A DNA stretch of 64,000 nt. Source: WTKG01 sp963735005. GTDB taxonomy: Bacteria > Actinomycetota > Actinomycetes > Actinomycetales > Demequinaceae. The notes under the pieces are model-generated. The model did no database searches. It had not been told where the DNA came from and worked only from the letters and a program-made list of their open reading frames with translations. This document shows positions 53,933 to 61,706 of the stretch, piece after piece. Location of the stretch: the NCBI GenBank assembly GCA_963735005.1, contig CAVTJA010000007.1, forward strand, positions 124,001 through 188,000. Direction: 5' to 3'. The translations under genes and the position numbers were made by a program. Positions within the stretch are counted from its first letter, which is position 1. Each line of letters begins with the position of its first letter.

Positions 53933-54454
53933 CTACCCGAGCGCGTCGCCCGTCCGGTAGTTGGACCAGTAGTAGCAATACTCCTCGTCGTACGTGCGCG
54001 GATCATCGTGACAGAAAGATGACGGATTGCCGTCGGCGTCGTAGGTGACGGTGTCCTCGCCCGGGATCCCCAGTCGCCACCACGGATTAGCGTCCTTCGC
54101 CTTGGCGACTGCGCGTCCGGGAGTAAGCGTGTGGCGGTTGGCGGCAACCACGTTGTCGCCGACGGTCCCTGCGCCATCGTCTACCAGCTGCGTCTTGATG
54201 ATCCTGCCGTTGCTGATCACGACGTCGGACGGTGGTTGCTTCTGGCCAAAGAAGAGGACGTAGTGCTCCTGGACGGTATACAAGTCCGGTTCGTGCCAGT
54301 GCGGGTCTGACGCCGCCTGCACCGCGACGATCCCGCCCAAGGTCGCGACGAGCACCCCCGCGGCGCCGAGCCAGACCTTGCCGCGGCGCGACGTCGGGAG
54401 CCACGCGCGTGGCCGGCGGCTCGGGCGAGAGTCTTCGGCCGTGGGGTCCGACAT
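53933..54454 (-). CDS. membrane-anchored protein with DUF6174-like module
   Basis: A 173-aa protein with a basic N-terminus (SRPSRRPRAWLPTSRRGKVW), one transmembrane anchor (LGAAGVLVATLGGIVAVQAA) and an extracellular domain. That domain starts WHEPDLYTVQEHYVLFFGQK and ends SSFCHDDPRTYDEEYCYYWS, then NYRTGDALG. The opening WxEPDLYTV and closing DDPxxYDEExCxxWSxYRTG match the lipoprotein at 49183-50022, so the two are paralogues with different anchors. GAAGGAG precedes the ATG. The function is unknown. Confidence 0.75.
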   Translation of the reverse strand: MSDPTAEDSRPSRRPRAWLPTSRRGKVWLGAAGVLVATLGGIVAVQAASDPHWHEPDLYTVQEHYVLFFGQKQPPSDVVISNGRIIKTQLVDDGAGTVGDNVVAANRHTLTPGRAVAKAKDANPWWRLGIPGEDTVTYDADGNPSSFCHDDPRTYDEEYCYYWSNYRTGDALG

Positions 54455-54643
54455 CGCTGCTCCTTCACTGGCCGCGCACGCCGCGACCCGCTGGTCTCAT
54501 TCCACCACGGAGGGCCGCGCCGCGCGCGGGGAAAATGCCTTTCCTAGACGCATTCTTGACCTTTCATTTTCGTGACTTTGGTCCCGCGGAACCGGCCCGC
54601 GGGCGACTTACCGTTCAAATTGGGAGGCGTCGAGGAGGATGCC

Positions 54644-55813
54644 ATGAGTGGAAGTACGCGAATCATCGATGTCGCGGGACTCGATGCGCTCGTGCACGAG
54701 CTCGCCGTCCGCGGGTACACGGTCGTCGGGCCCACGTTGCGCGACGGAGCGATCGTCAACGCGCCCATCACCAGCGCCGAGCAATTGCCGCGCGGGGTGG
54801 GCGACGAGCAAGGCCCGGGCACCTACCGGACGACGACCAGGGAAGACGACGCGTTCTTCGGCTTCGCAGCGGGTGCGCAGTCCATGAAGCCCGTGCTGTT
54901 TCCCGCGAACGAACTGCTGTGGCGAGGCAAGCGCGACGGCCAGGAATTCGACGTGGTGGACGCGCTCGAGCAGGGCCCGCCGCCCAACGCATCCGGAGCG
55001 GCTCCGTACGCGTTGTTCGGCGTGAGGGGCTGCGACATCGCTGCCATCCTCATCCAGGACCACGTGCTAACAGGCCGCCCGTTCAAGGACGAGGCGTACC
55101 GCGCCCGTCGCGCCGAGGCGTTCATCGTCTCGGTCACGTGCGGCACCCCGGCCGACACCTGCTTTTGCACGTCCATGGGCACGGGCCCCAAGCCGCGCGA
55201 GGGCTACGACCTCAACCTCACAGAGGTGATCGACGACGATGGCCACCGGTTCGTGATCGACGTCGAGTCCGAGCGGGGAGCCGAGGTGATGGACGCGGTT
55301 GAGGCTGCGGTTGCGACCCCGGCAGACGAGACGGCCGCGACCGCCGTGGTGGGAGCCGCGGCGGCTGCCATCACGCGGACGCTCGATCGCACCGACCTCA
55401 AGGACATGATGTACGGCTCGGCGGAGAATCCCCGCTGGGAGGAGATCGCGTCCAGGTGCCTGTCGTGCACCAACTGCACGCTCGTGTGCCCCACGTGCTT
55501 CTGCACGTCGGTGGAGGACGTCGGCGACCTCGGCGCGACAACGGCGGAGAGGCATCGCGTTTGGGACTCGTGCTTCTCCGAGGACTTCAGCTACATCCAC
55601 GGTGGCTCCGTTCGCGAAGGCGGCGCCGCGCGTTACCGCCAATGGATGACCCACAAGCTCGGCTCGTGGGAGGACCAGTTCGGCATGACGGGGTGCGTCG
55701 GCTGCGGCCGTTGCATCACGTGGTGCCCCGTCGGGATCGACATCACGGCCGAGGCCGCCGCACTGCGCGCGGACGCCAAGGCCCACCCCATGGCCGCGCA
55801 GGACAAGAAGTAG
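54644..55813 (+). CDS. hydB: [NiFe] hydrogenase/sulfhydrogenase beta subunit (4Fe-4S)
   Basis: A 389-aa iron-sulphur subunit of a group 3b-type hydrogenase that carries electrons between the small subunit and the FAD subunit. The first part has cysteines in VRGCDIAAILIQD, TCGTPADTCFCTSMGTGP; the C-terminal ferredoxin-like part has CLSCTNCTLVCPTCFCTSVE and GCVGCGRCITWCPVGIDIT (two 4Fe-4S clusters). The ATG at 54644 has GAGGAGGA upstream. It is the first gene of the plus-strand hydrogenase operon. The 189-bp leader has no operator I can assign. Confidence 0.93.
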   Translation: MSGSTRIIDVAGLDALVHELAVRGYTVVGPTLRDGAIVNAPITSAEQLPRGVGDEQGPGTYRTTTREDDAFFGFAAGAQSMKPVLFPANELLWRGKRDGQEFDVVDALEQGPPPNASGAAPYALFGVRGCDIAAILIQDHVLTGRPFKDEAYRARRAEAFIVSVTCGTPADTCFCTSMGTGPKPREGYDLNLTEVIDDDGHRFVIDVESERGAEVMDAVEAAVATPADETAATAVVGAAAAAITRTLDRTDLKDMMYGSAENPRWEEIASRCLSCTNCTLVCPTCFCTSVEDVGDLGATTAERHRVWDSCFSEDFSYIHGGSVREGGAARYRQWMTHKLGSWEDQFGMTGCVGCGRCITWCPVGIDITAEAAALRADAKAHPMAAQDKK

Positions 55814-55825
55814 GAGGCGCTCACC

Positions 55826-56296
55826 ATGGCCATCACCGAAATCAAGGACTACCTGCCCGAGCACCCGTTCTTCGCGGGGCTGGAGCCGGACCTCATCGAG
55901 TTCCTCGCCGGGTGCGCGCGTAACGTGCACTTCGCCGCGGGGGAGATCGTCTTCAAGGAGGGCGACAAGGCGGACACGTTCTACCTGATTCGCAAGGGCC
56001 GCGTCGGCATCCAGGTGCACGACCCGGCTGGCGGCGGCACCATCGACACGGTCGACGCTGGCGGTGTGCTGGGCTGGACCTGGCTCGTGCCGCCGTACAA
56101 GTGGCTGTTCGACGCCACGGCCTCCCAGGACACGAGCGCCGTCGCCTTCGACGGCGAGTGCCTGCGCGGCAAGTGCGACGACGACCCAGCAGTGGGCTAC
56201 GCGCTCATGAAGCGCGTCACCGTGGTCATGTACGAGCGCCTCGAGGCAGTGCGCCTGCGCCTGCTCGACCTCTACGGATCCAAGGAACGCTCATGA
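55826..56296 (+). CDS. cyclic-nucleotide-binding-domain protein of the hydrogenase operon
   Basis: A 156-aa single Crp-like domain without DNA-binding helix-turn-helix. The beta-roll is clear: HVHF-like FAAGEIVFKEGDKADTFYLI then RKGRVGIQV. The phosphate-binding cassette is altered: where cAMP sensors have GE and R(T/S)A it reads GWTWLVPPYKWLFDATAS, so the Glu and Arg that hold the ribose and phosphate are replaced. Similar proteins with a GWSWLxPPYxWxFxA motif occur in other bacteria. It lies between hydB and hydG and overlaps hydG by 4 bp (ATGA), so it is made with the enzyme; the ligand is unknown. Confidence 0.88.
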   Translation: MAITEIKDYLPEHPFFAGLEPDLIEFLAGCARNVHFAAGEIVFKEGDKADTFYLIRKGRVGIQVHDPAGGGTIDTVDAGGVLGWTWLVPPYKWLFDATASQDTSAVAFDGECLRGKCDDDPAVGYALMKRVTVVMYERLEAVRLRLLDLYGSKERS

Positions 56297-57147
56297 CCGC
56301 GACCCAAGAAGCCATGAGCGCCCACGCATCGCCGATGCTGCCGCGGCGCTTCCGGCTGACGCGCGTCCGCCAGGACACCAGGGACACGTTCACCCTCGAG
56401 CTGGAGCCGGAGGATGGCGAGCCGCTGGCGTTCAAGGCCGGGCAGTTCACCATGCTCCACGCGTTCGGCGTAGGCGAGGTGCCCATCTCGATCTCCGGAA
56501 GCCCCGTCGAGGCTGGACCGCTCGAGCACACCATCCGCAACGTGGGCGGCGTGACCCGCACGTTGGTCGCCGCGAAGCCCGGCACTGTCATGGGCGTCCG
56601 CGGCCCGTTCGGCACGGACTGGGGTATCGCCGACGCCAAGGGCGGCGACGTCGTGATCATCACCGGCGGCATCGGCCTGGCGCCGTTGCGCCCCGCCATC
56701 CTGGAGCTGCTCGCCGAGCGCGACAAGTACGGCCGCGTCGTCCTGCTGTACGGGGCGCGCACCCCCGAGGACATCCTTTTCGGCGACGAGCTCCGCAAGT
56801 GGGAGGACCGCCTGGGCGTGGACGTCCAGGTGACCGTCGACAACGGTCCCCACGACTGGAAGGGCCGGGTCGGGTTCGTGACCCAGCTCATCGGCCGGGC
56901 GGGCTTTGATCCCACCAAGACGCTCGCGTTCATTTGCGGGCCAGAGGTGATGATGCGCGCGTCGGCGAATGAGCTTCGCGAACGCGGCGTCCCCGCGAAG
57001 AGCATCCGGATGTCCATGGAGCGCAACATGAAGTGTGGCGTGGGCCTATGCGGTCACTGTCAGGTCCGAGAACTCTTCGCGTGCATTGACGGCCCCGTCC
57101 TCACCTACGACCGGCTCGAGCCGCTCATGACAATCAGGGAGCTGTGA
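56293..57147 (+). CDS. hydG: hydrogenase/sulfhydrogenase gamma subunit (FAD/NAD(P)-binding)
   Basis: A 284-aa ferredoxin-reductase-like subunit that exchanges electrons with NAD(P)(H). The FAD domain has FKAGQFTMLHAFGVGEVPIS (GQF-type site). The NAD domain has VVIITGGIGLAPLRPAIL, VVLLYGARTPEDILF and FICGPEVMMR. The C-terminal 2Fe-2S site has cysteines in ERNMKCGVGLCGHCQV and FACIDGPVLTYDRL, as in dihydroorotate dehydrogenase K subunits. It begins inside the stop of the preceding gene and its stop overlaps hydD. Confidence 0.94.
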   Translation: MTATQEAMSAHASPMLPRRFRLTRVRQDTRDTFTLELEPEDGEPLAFKAGQFTMLHAFGVGEVPISISGSPVEAGPLEHTIRNVGGVTRTLVAAKPGTVMGVRGPFGTDWGIADAKGGDVVIITGGIGLAPLRPAILELLAERDKYGRVVLLYGARTPEDILFGDELRKWEDRLGVDVQVTVDNGPHDWKGRVGFVTQLIGRAGFDPTKTLAFICGPEVMMRASANELRERGVPAKSIRMSMERNMKCGVGLCGHCQVRELFACIDGPVLTYDRLEPLMTIREL

Positions 57148-57941
57148 TGACCGACGACCGACCCAAGCTCGCCGTCTGGAAGTTCGCCAGCTGCGACGGC
57201 TGCCAGCTCACCTTGCTCAACTGCGAAGACGAACTGCTGGCCGTGGCCGGCGCCGTCAACATCGCCTACTTCCCGGAGGCGACCCGCGCCGTCGTCCCCG
57301 GCCCCTACGACGTGTCCCTTGTCGAGGGCTCGATCACCACGCCGGAAGATGCCGAGCGGATTCACGAGATCCGCGAGGCCTCCGGCGTCGTGGTGACGAT
57401 CGGCGCGTGCGCCACCGCGGGCGGCATCCAGGCGCTCCGCAACTGGGCGGACGTCGAGGAGTATCGCTCCGTCGTGTACGCGCACCCCGAGTACCTGTCC
57501 ACGCTGGATCGCTCGACGCCCATCGGCGCCCACATCAACGTGGACTACGAGCTACGGGGCTGCCCCGTCGACAAGCACCAGTTGCTCGAGGTGCTCGCGA
57601 GCTACCTTCAGGGCCGGAAGCCGCGCATCCCCACGTACTCCGTGTGCGTGGAGTGCAAGAAGGCCGGGAACGTGTGCGTGGCCGTGGCGAACGGCACCCC
57701 GTGCCTTGGCCCGGTCACGCAGGCCGGATGCGGCGCGCTGTGCCCGTCCTTCTCGCGCGGGTGCTACGGCTGCTTCGGCCCGCAGGACACCCCGAACACC
57801 GCGTCGCTGTCCAACCAACTCGCCGAGCTGGGGATGGGCGAGGACGACATCATGCGCGTCTACCGCACGTTCAACGCGGAGTCGCAGGCTTTCAAAGAGG
57901 AGAGCGAACGCCACGCTCCCGCGAAGGGGGGCGCGAAATGA
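57147..57941 (+). CDS. hydD: [NiFe] hydrogenase small subunit (sulfhydrogenase delta)
   Basis: A cytoplasmic hydrogenase small subunit of 264 aa with no Tat signal. The proximal cluster ligands start in FASCDGCQLTLLNCEDELL, with GACATAGGIQALRNW and RGCPVDKHQLLEVL after it. More cysteines follow in CVECKKAGNVCV, NGTPCLGPVTQAGCGALCPS and GCYGCFGPQ. It passes electrons from the NiFe site to HydB. ATG 57147 overlaps the hydG stop (TGATG); an upstream GTG would add one residue. Confidence 0.93.
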   Translation: MTDDRPKLAVWKFASCDGCQLTLLNCEDELLAVAGAVNIAYFPEATRAVVPGPYDVSLVEGSITTPEDAERIHEIREASGVVVTIGACATAGGIQALRNWADVEEYRSVVYAHPEYLSTLDRSTPIGAHINVDYELRGCPVDKHQLLEVLASYLQGRKPRIPTYSVCVECKKAGNVCVAVANGTPCLGPVTQAGCGALCPSFSRGCYGCFGPQDTPNTASLSNQLAELGMGEDDIMRVYRTFNAESQAFKEESERHAPAKGGAK

Positions 57942-59245
57942 CGCACCAGCTTAAGGACGGCGGCCAGGTTCTCCAGGTGGGCATGCTTGCCCGCGTCGAG
58001 GGCGAGGGCGGCATGCACATCGAGATTCACGACGGCATCGTCGAGTCGGTGAAGCTCAACATCTTCGAGCCGCCGCGCTTCTACGAGGCCTTCCTGCGCG
58101 GCCGCAAGTACACGGAGCCGCCGGACATCACCGCCCGTATTTGCGGCATCTGCCCGGTCGCGTATCAGTCGGCGGCGACCGAGGCAATCGAGGCCATCGC
58201 GGGAGTGACCACCAACGCGGACATCCAAGCGATGCGCAGGCTGCTGTACTGCGGCGAGTGGATCGAGTCGCACTCGCTTCACATCTACTTGCTGCACGCG
58301 CCCGACTTCCTTGGCTACGAGTCCGCGATCGAGGCGGCCGCCGACCACCCGGAGGTCGTCACGCGAGGCTTGCGCCTCAAGAAGTGCGGCAACGACCTCA
58401 TGGAACTGGTGGGCGGCCGCGCCATCCACCCCGTCAACGTGAAGGTCGGCGGCTTCTATCGCAACCCGACCAAGGCGCAGATGCTCGCGCTCCGGCCTCA
58501 GCTGGAGGAGGGCCTTGCCGATGCGATCGAGACGGTGCGCTTCGTGTCCACCTTCGACTTCCCGGACATGGACCAGGAGTACGAGTACGTCGCGCTGTAC
58601 CACCCGGACCACTACGCGATCGAGCGCGGGACCGAGGTCATCTCGTCCTCTGGCACGCGCTTCCCGGTGAGCGAGTTTCCGCAGCACATCAAGGAGTTCC
58701 ACGTCGAGCACTCGAACGCTTTGCACGCGACCTTCGACGGCGGCATGTACATGGTGGGACCGCTTGCTCGGTACTGCCTGAACTACTCGCAGCTGAGCGA
58801 TCTGGTCAAGGAGGAGGCGGAGCGCGCCAAGTTGGGCGAGACGTGCCGCAACCAGTTCAAGTCCATCATCGTGCGCGCTCTTGAGCTCGTGTACGCCTTC
58901 GAGGAGGCGCTACGGATCATCGACGAGTGGCAGGACGGGCGCCCCCCGGCCGTGGACGTCCCCCCGGCGGCGGGCGAGGGCATGGGCGCCTCCGAGGCCC
59001 CGCGCGGCATCATCTTCCACCGCTACGTGACGGACGCCGACGGCATCATCACCGACGCGCAGATCGTCCCGCCCACGTCGCAGAACCAGGCGAGCATCGA
59101 GGCGGACATGAAGAAGGCGGCCCAGCAGTGGGTGCACCTTGACGACCACGCGCTGACCCACCGCTGCGAGGCGGCGATCCGCAACTACGACCCGTGCATC
59201 TCCTGCGCGACCCACTTCCTCGACCTCAGGGTGCAGCGGACATGA
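57938..59245 (+). CDS. hydA: [NiFe] hydrogenase large subunit (sulfhydrogenase alpha)
   Basis: The 435-aa subunit with the NiFe(CN)2CO centre. The N-terminal ligand motif is RICGICPVAYQ and the C-terminal one DPCISCATHFL, the four Cys that bind nickel. After the last His (DPCISCATH) is a C-terminal peptide FLDLRVQRT, expected to be cut by the maturation protease encoded next. Group 3b enzymes are cytoplasmic, use NADPH/NAD, and can often also reduce sulfur. The ATG overlaps the hydD stop, and its TGA overlaps the protease start. Confidence 0.95.
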   Translation: MTHQLKDGGQVLQVGMLARVEGEGGMHIEIHDGIVESVKLNIFEPPRFYEAFLRGRKYTEPPDITARICGICPVAYQSAATEAIEAIAGVTTNADIQAMRRLLYCGEWIESHSLHIYLLHAPDFLGYESAIEAAADHPEVVTRGLRLKKCGNDLMELVGGRAIHPVNVKVGGFYRNPTKAQMLALRPQLEEGLADAIETVRFVSTFDFPDMDQEYEYVALYHPDHYAIERGTEVISSSGTRFPVSEFPQHIKEFHVEHSNALHATFDGGMYMVGPLARYCLNYSQLSDLVKEEAERAKLGETCRNQFKSIIVRALELVYAFEEALRIIDEWQDGRPPAVDVPPAAGEGMGASEAPRGIIFHRYVTDADGIITDAQIVPPTSQNQASIEADMKKAAQQWVHLDDHALTHRCEAAIRNYDPCISCATHFLDLRVQRT

Positions 59246-59736
59246 CTACCGCCGGGACGATCATCATCGGGCTCGGCAGCCCCGATCGTGCCGACGACGC
59301 CGTTGGCCCGGCGGTCGCGAGCGCGGTGGGGGCGCTCGCGCCCGCCGGCGTCCGCGTGCTCACTCACGAGGATCCGACCGCGCTTGTCCACCTGTGGGAG
59401 GGTGCCGACACCGCCATCGTGATCGACGCCATCGTGTCCGGCGGCGCCCCCGGAACCGTGACGGTGCTTGAGGTAGGCCAAGGTCGCGCCAGCTTGCCGA
59501 CGTCCGCGTGGTCCGAGGCCGGCCGGGGTGGGACCCACGCGTTCGGCCTCGCCGCAGCGGTTGAACTCTCCCGCGCGCTCGCGGTGCTGCCGCCGCACGT
59601 GGTGTTGGTGGGCATCGAGGCAGCAACCTTTGATCACGGCGAGCCGATGACTCCCGACGTCGCGGCGGCCATCGAGCCCGCGGCGCGGCGCGTGTCCGAA
59701 ATCGCGGCGGGCGCCGTCGCGGCTGGGGGTGCGTGA
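59242..59736 (+). CDS. hydrogenase maturation protease (HycI/HoxW family)
   Basis: A 164-aa nickel-dependent endopeptidase that removes the C-terminal peptide of the large subunit once nickel is inserted. It opens TIIIGLGSPDRADDAVGPAV, with the family's Asp (GxGxxxRxDD) and the region VIDAIVSGGAPGTV; EAATFDHGEPMTPDVAAAI lies near the end. Its start lies in the hydA stop (ATGA), and its stop overlaps hypC. It presumably acts on the adjacent HydA. Confidence 0.92.
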   Translation: MTTAGTIIIGLGSPDRADDAVGPAVASAVGALAPAGVRVLTHEDPTALVHLWEGADTAIVIDAIVSGGAPGTVTVLEVGQGRASLPTSAWSEAGRGGTHAFGLAAAVELSRALAVLPPHVVLVGIEAATFDHGEPMTPDVAAAIEPAARRVSEIAAGAVAAGGA

Positions 59737-60002
59737 TGTGCATGGGTGAGATCTGCCAGGTCCGCGAACTCGGCGAGTCCGGACTCGCGCTGGTGCACAG
59801 CCGCGCGGGCGACCAAGTGGCGCGCCTGCTCACGCTTTCCGACGCGGGCGAGACCCCCGTCGCCACCGGCGACTGGCTCGTCGTCCATTCAGGTTTCGCG
59901 CTCCGCCGCCTCACCGAGGCCCAGGCGCGCGACGCTCTCGCTATCCGCGAGGTTGACCCCACTGCAGAGCTTTCAGAACTAGGAATCGAGGAGGCGTCAT
60001 GA
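59736..60002 (+). CDS. hypC: HypC/HupF family hydrogenase maturation chaperone
   Basis: An 88-aa protein starting MCMGEICQVREL; the Cys at position 2 is essential in HypC, which brings the Fe(CN)2CO unit to the large subunit. It goes on to VATGDWLVVHSGFALRRLTE, matching the HypC GDYVLVHVGFAI block. ATG 59736 (TGATG overlap with the protease) gives Cys2 directly after Met, whereas the upstream GTG would add a residue. The partners HypD, HypE, HypF, HypA and HypB are not in the window. Its TGA overlaps the next gene. Confidence 0.92.
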   Translation: MCMGEICQVRELGESGLALVHSRAGDQVARLLTLSDAGETPVATGDWLVVHSGFALRRLTEAQARDALAIREVDPTAELSELGIEEAS

Positions 60003-60922
60003 ACGCGCGCACTACTGGTATCGGAATTGCGCTGGTGACCGCCGTCGTCAGCGGCGTCGCCATCTTTGTCAACGGCAACGGGGTGAAGGCGTACGGCGAC
60101 GCGACGTCCTACACGACGGCCAAGAACGTCGCCGCAGCGGTGCTGATCTCCGCGATCGTGCTCGCGTTCCGCCGCTCGACGGCCAAGCCAGCGATGCCCA
60201 CGCGGTGGCGCCAGTGGGCTGGGCTCGCCGCGGTTGCCGTCATCGGCGGCGCGGTCCCGTTCGTGCTCTTCTTTGAGGGCCTCGCCCGCGCCACGACCAA
60301 CCAGGCGTCGGTGGTGCACAAGAGCCTGATCGTGTGGGTGGCGATCCTGGCCGTGATCGTGCTCAAGGAGAAGCTGACGTGGGTTCACTACGCGGCGATC
60401 GGCGCGATCTTCGTGGCGCAGGTCGCGCTCGCGGGCGGCTTCGGCGGCTTCGTTGCCGCGGTCACCGACCCGGGCTTCCTGATGATCGGGGCGGCGACGC
60501 TGATGTGGGCAGGCGAGGTCATCGTGGCCAAGCGGCTGCTCGCGGACCTCGCGCCAGGGACCGTGTCGATCGCCCGCATGGCCGGCGGCGCCGTGGTGCT
60601 GATCGCGTGGTCCTTCATTCGAGGAACCGCCGGATCGCTCATCCCGGCCACCGCCAACCAGTGGGGCTGGGTCGCGCTCACCGGCGTGCTGCTGGCCGCC
60701 TACGTGCTCACGTGGCACGAGGCACTGGCCCGCGCGCAGGCCGTGGATGTGTCTGCGGTGCTCGTGCTCGGCGTGGTCATCACTGCCGGGCTCGGTGCCG
60801 CGTTCAACGGCGCAGACGTCTCGGCTGGCGCGCCCTGGTACGCGACAATCCTCATCGGCTGCGGGGCGCTGGTGTGGGCCTCACGCCGCAGCCCCGTGTC
60901 CGCCGTCCCGGCGAGCGCATAG
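59999..60922 (+). CDS. EamA/DMT-superfamily transporter
   Basis: A 307-aa membrane protein with ten hydrophobic segments in two EamA repeats (VVSGVAIFVNGNGVKAYGDA at the start; IGAIFVAQVALAGGFGGFVA in the middle). Conserved features include VPFVLFFEGLARATTNQASV and VALTGVLLAAYVLTWHEALA. Its ATG overlaps the hypC stop (ATGA), so it is translated with the hydrogenase maturation genes. The substrate is unknown; a role in Ni or metabolite movement is speculation. Confidence 0.88.
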   Translation: MNARTTGIGIALVTAVVSGVAIFVNGNGVKAYGDATSYTTAKNVAAAVLISAIVLAFRRSTAKPAMPTRWRQWAGLAAVAVIGGAVPFVLFFEGLARATTNQASVVHKSLIVWVAILAVIVLKEKLTWVHYAAIGAIFVAQVALAGGFGGFVAAVTDPGFLMIGAATLMWAGEVIVAKRLLADLAPGTVSIARMAGGAVVLIAWSFIRGTAGSLIPATANQWGWVALTGVLLAAYVLTWHEALARAQAVDVSAVLVLGVVITAGLGAAFNGADVSAGAPWYATILIGCGALVWASRRSPVSAVPASA

Positions 60923-60931
60923 GAGCCAGCC

Positions 60932-61693
60932 ATGACATCCGACGCGCTCCGGTTCGGTAGGTACGCCTACCCGCCGAACGCGCTCGGATACTGCGGGCCC
61001 GACGAGCATCAGCATCTGTTCGACCAGGTTTCGGCCGGAGTAGACGACCCGGATCTGCGCCGGCTCGCGCGCGGGTTCGAGGGCGCGTGGCCGTACCTGG
61101 AGCTGATCGCCCACGCCAACGGCCTGAGCGATCCGCTCGACGCGCGCGTGGTCGAGGCGTACTGGCTTGGCAACTCGTTCCTTCGCAACGTTCGCCCGCG
61201 GATGCTTGGCGACTCGCTCGAGGAGCGGTTCCGCCCCCGCGTCGCGCGGGCGTGGGACCGGCTCGTGTCCGCCGTCGAGCTTGGCGCGCTGCCGCACCAC
61301 TCCTTCCACGTATTCGCCGTCTACCCGTGGCTCGGGCTGCTACGCGAGGGACGCGTCGACGAGCCGCTGCGCGTGCTCGACCAGTGCCGGATCCGGTGGG
61401 GCCAGGTGATCGAGACTGGCGTCGGTGAGGTGGTGGTGAAGTCGCGGCCCCTCGTCTGGGACGGCAGGCGCTCGCGTTCGGCGCGGCCCGCCCCGAGCGC
61501 GCGCTCGCTGCCGACGAGCGGCGACGCTTTTGGCGGCGCGCTGAAGCCCGGCGACTGGGTGTCGCTGCACTGGGACTGGGTGTGCGAGCGCATCAACCAG
61601 CGCCAACTCATCAACCTTTCCGACACAACGCTCAGGCAACTCGGCGTCGTCAACAGCCAGGCGATCCCGGCCCCCGCGGCCGTGCTCGCGTAG
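60932..61693 (+). CDS. conserved protein of unknown function (DUF6390-like) in hydrogenase operon
   Basis: A 253-aa protein beginning with LRFGRYAYPPNALGYCGPDE, a conserved block also recalled from proteins near actinobacterial hydrogenases (DUF6390). Other blocks are LIAHANGLSDPLDARVVEAY, LPHHSFHVFAVYPWLGLLRE, CRIRWGQVIETGVGEVVVKS and WVSLHWDWVCERINQRQLIN. It is cytoplasmic and aromatic/His-rich. It has two Cys only, in GYCGP and DQCRIRWG; no cofactor motif is evident. It follows the EamA gene by 9 bp and precedes the nickel uptake gene. I place the family with moderate certainty; the role is unknown. Confidence 0.7.
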   Translation: MTSDALRFGRYAYPPNALGYCGPDEHQHLFDQVSAGVDDPDLRRLARGFEGAWPYLELIAHANGLSDPLDARVVEAYWLGNSFLRNVRPRMLGDSLEERFRPRVARAWDRLVSAVELGALPHHSFHVFAVYPWLGLLREGRVDEPLRVLDQCRIRWGQVIETGVGEVVVKSRPLVWDGRRSRSARPAPSARSLPTSGDAFGGALKPGDWVSLHWDWVCERINQRQLINLSDTTLRQLGVVNSQAIPAPAAVLA

Positions 61694-61706
61694 ATAAGGA
61701 GCAATC

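Noticed and set aside
54455..54643. FNR/CRP operator before the hydrogenase operon
   Set aside because: Half-site-like pieces (TTGAC, GTGAC) are present but do not form a spaced palindrome.
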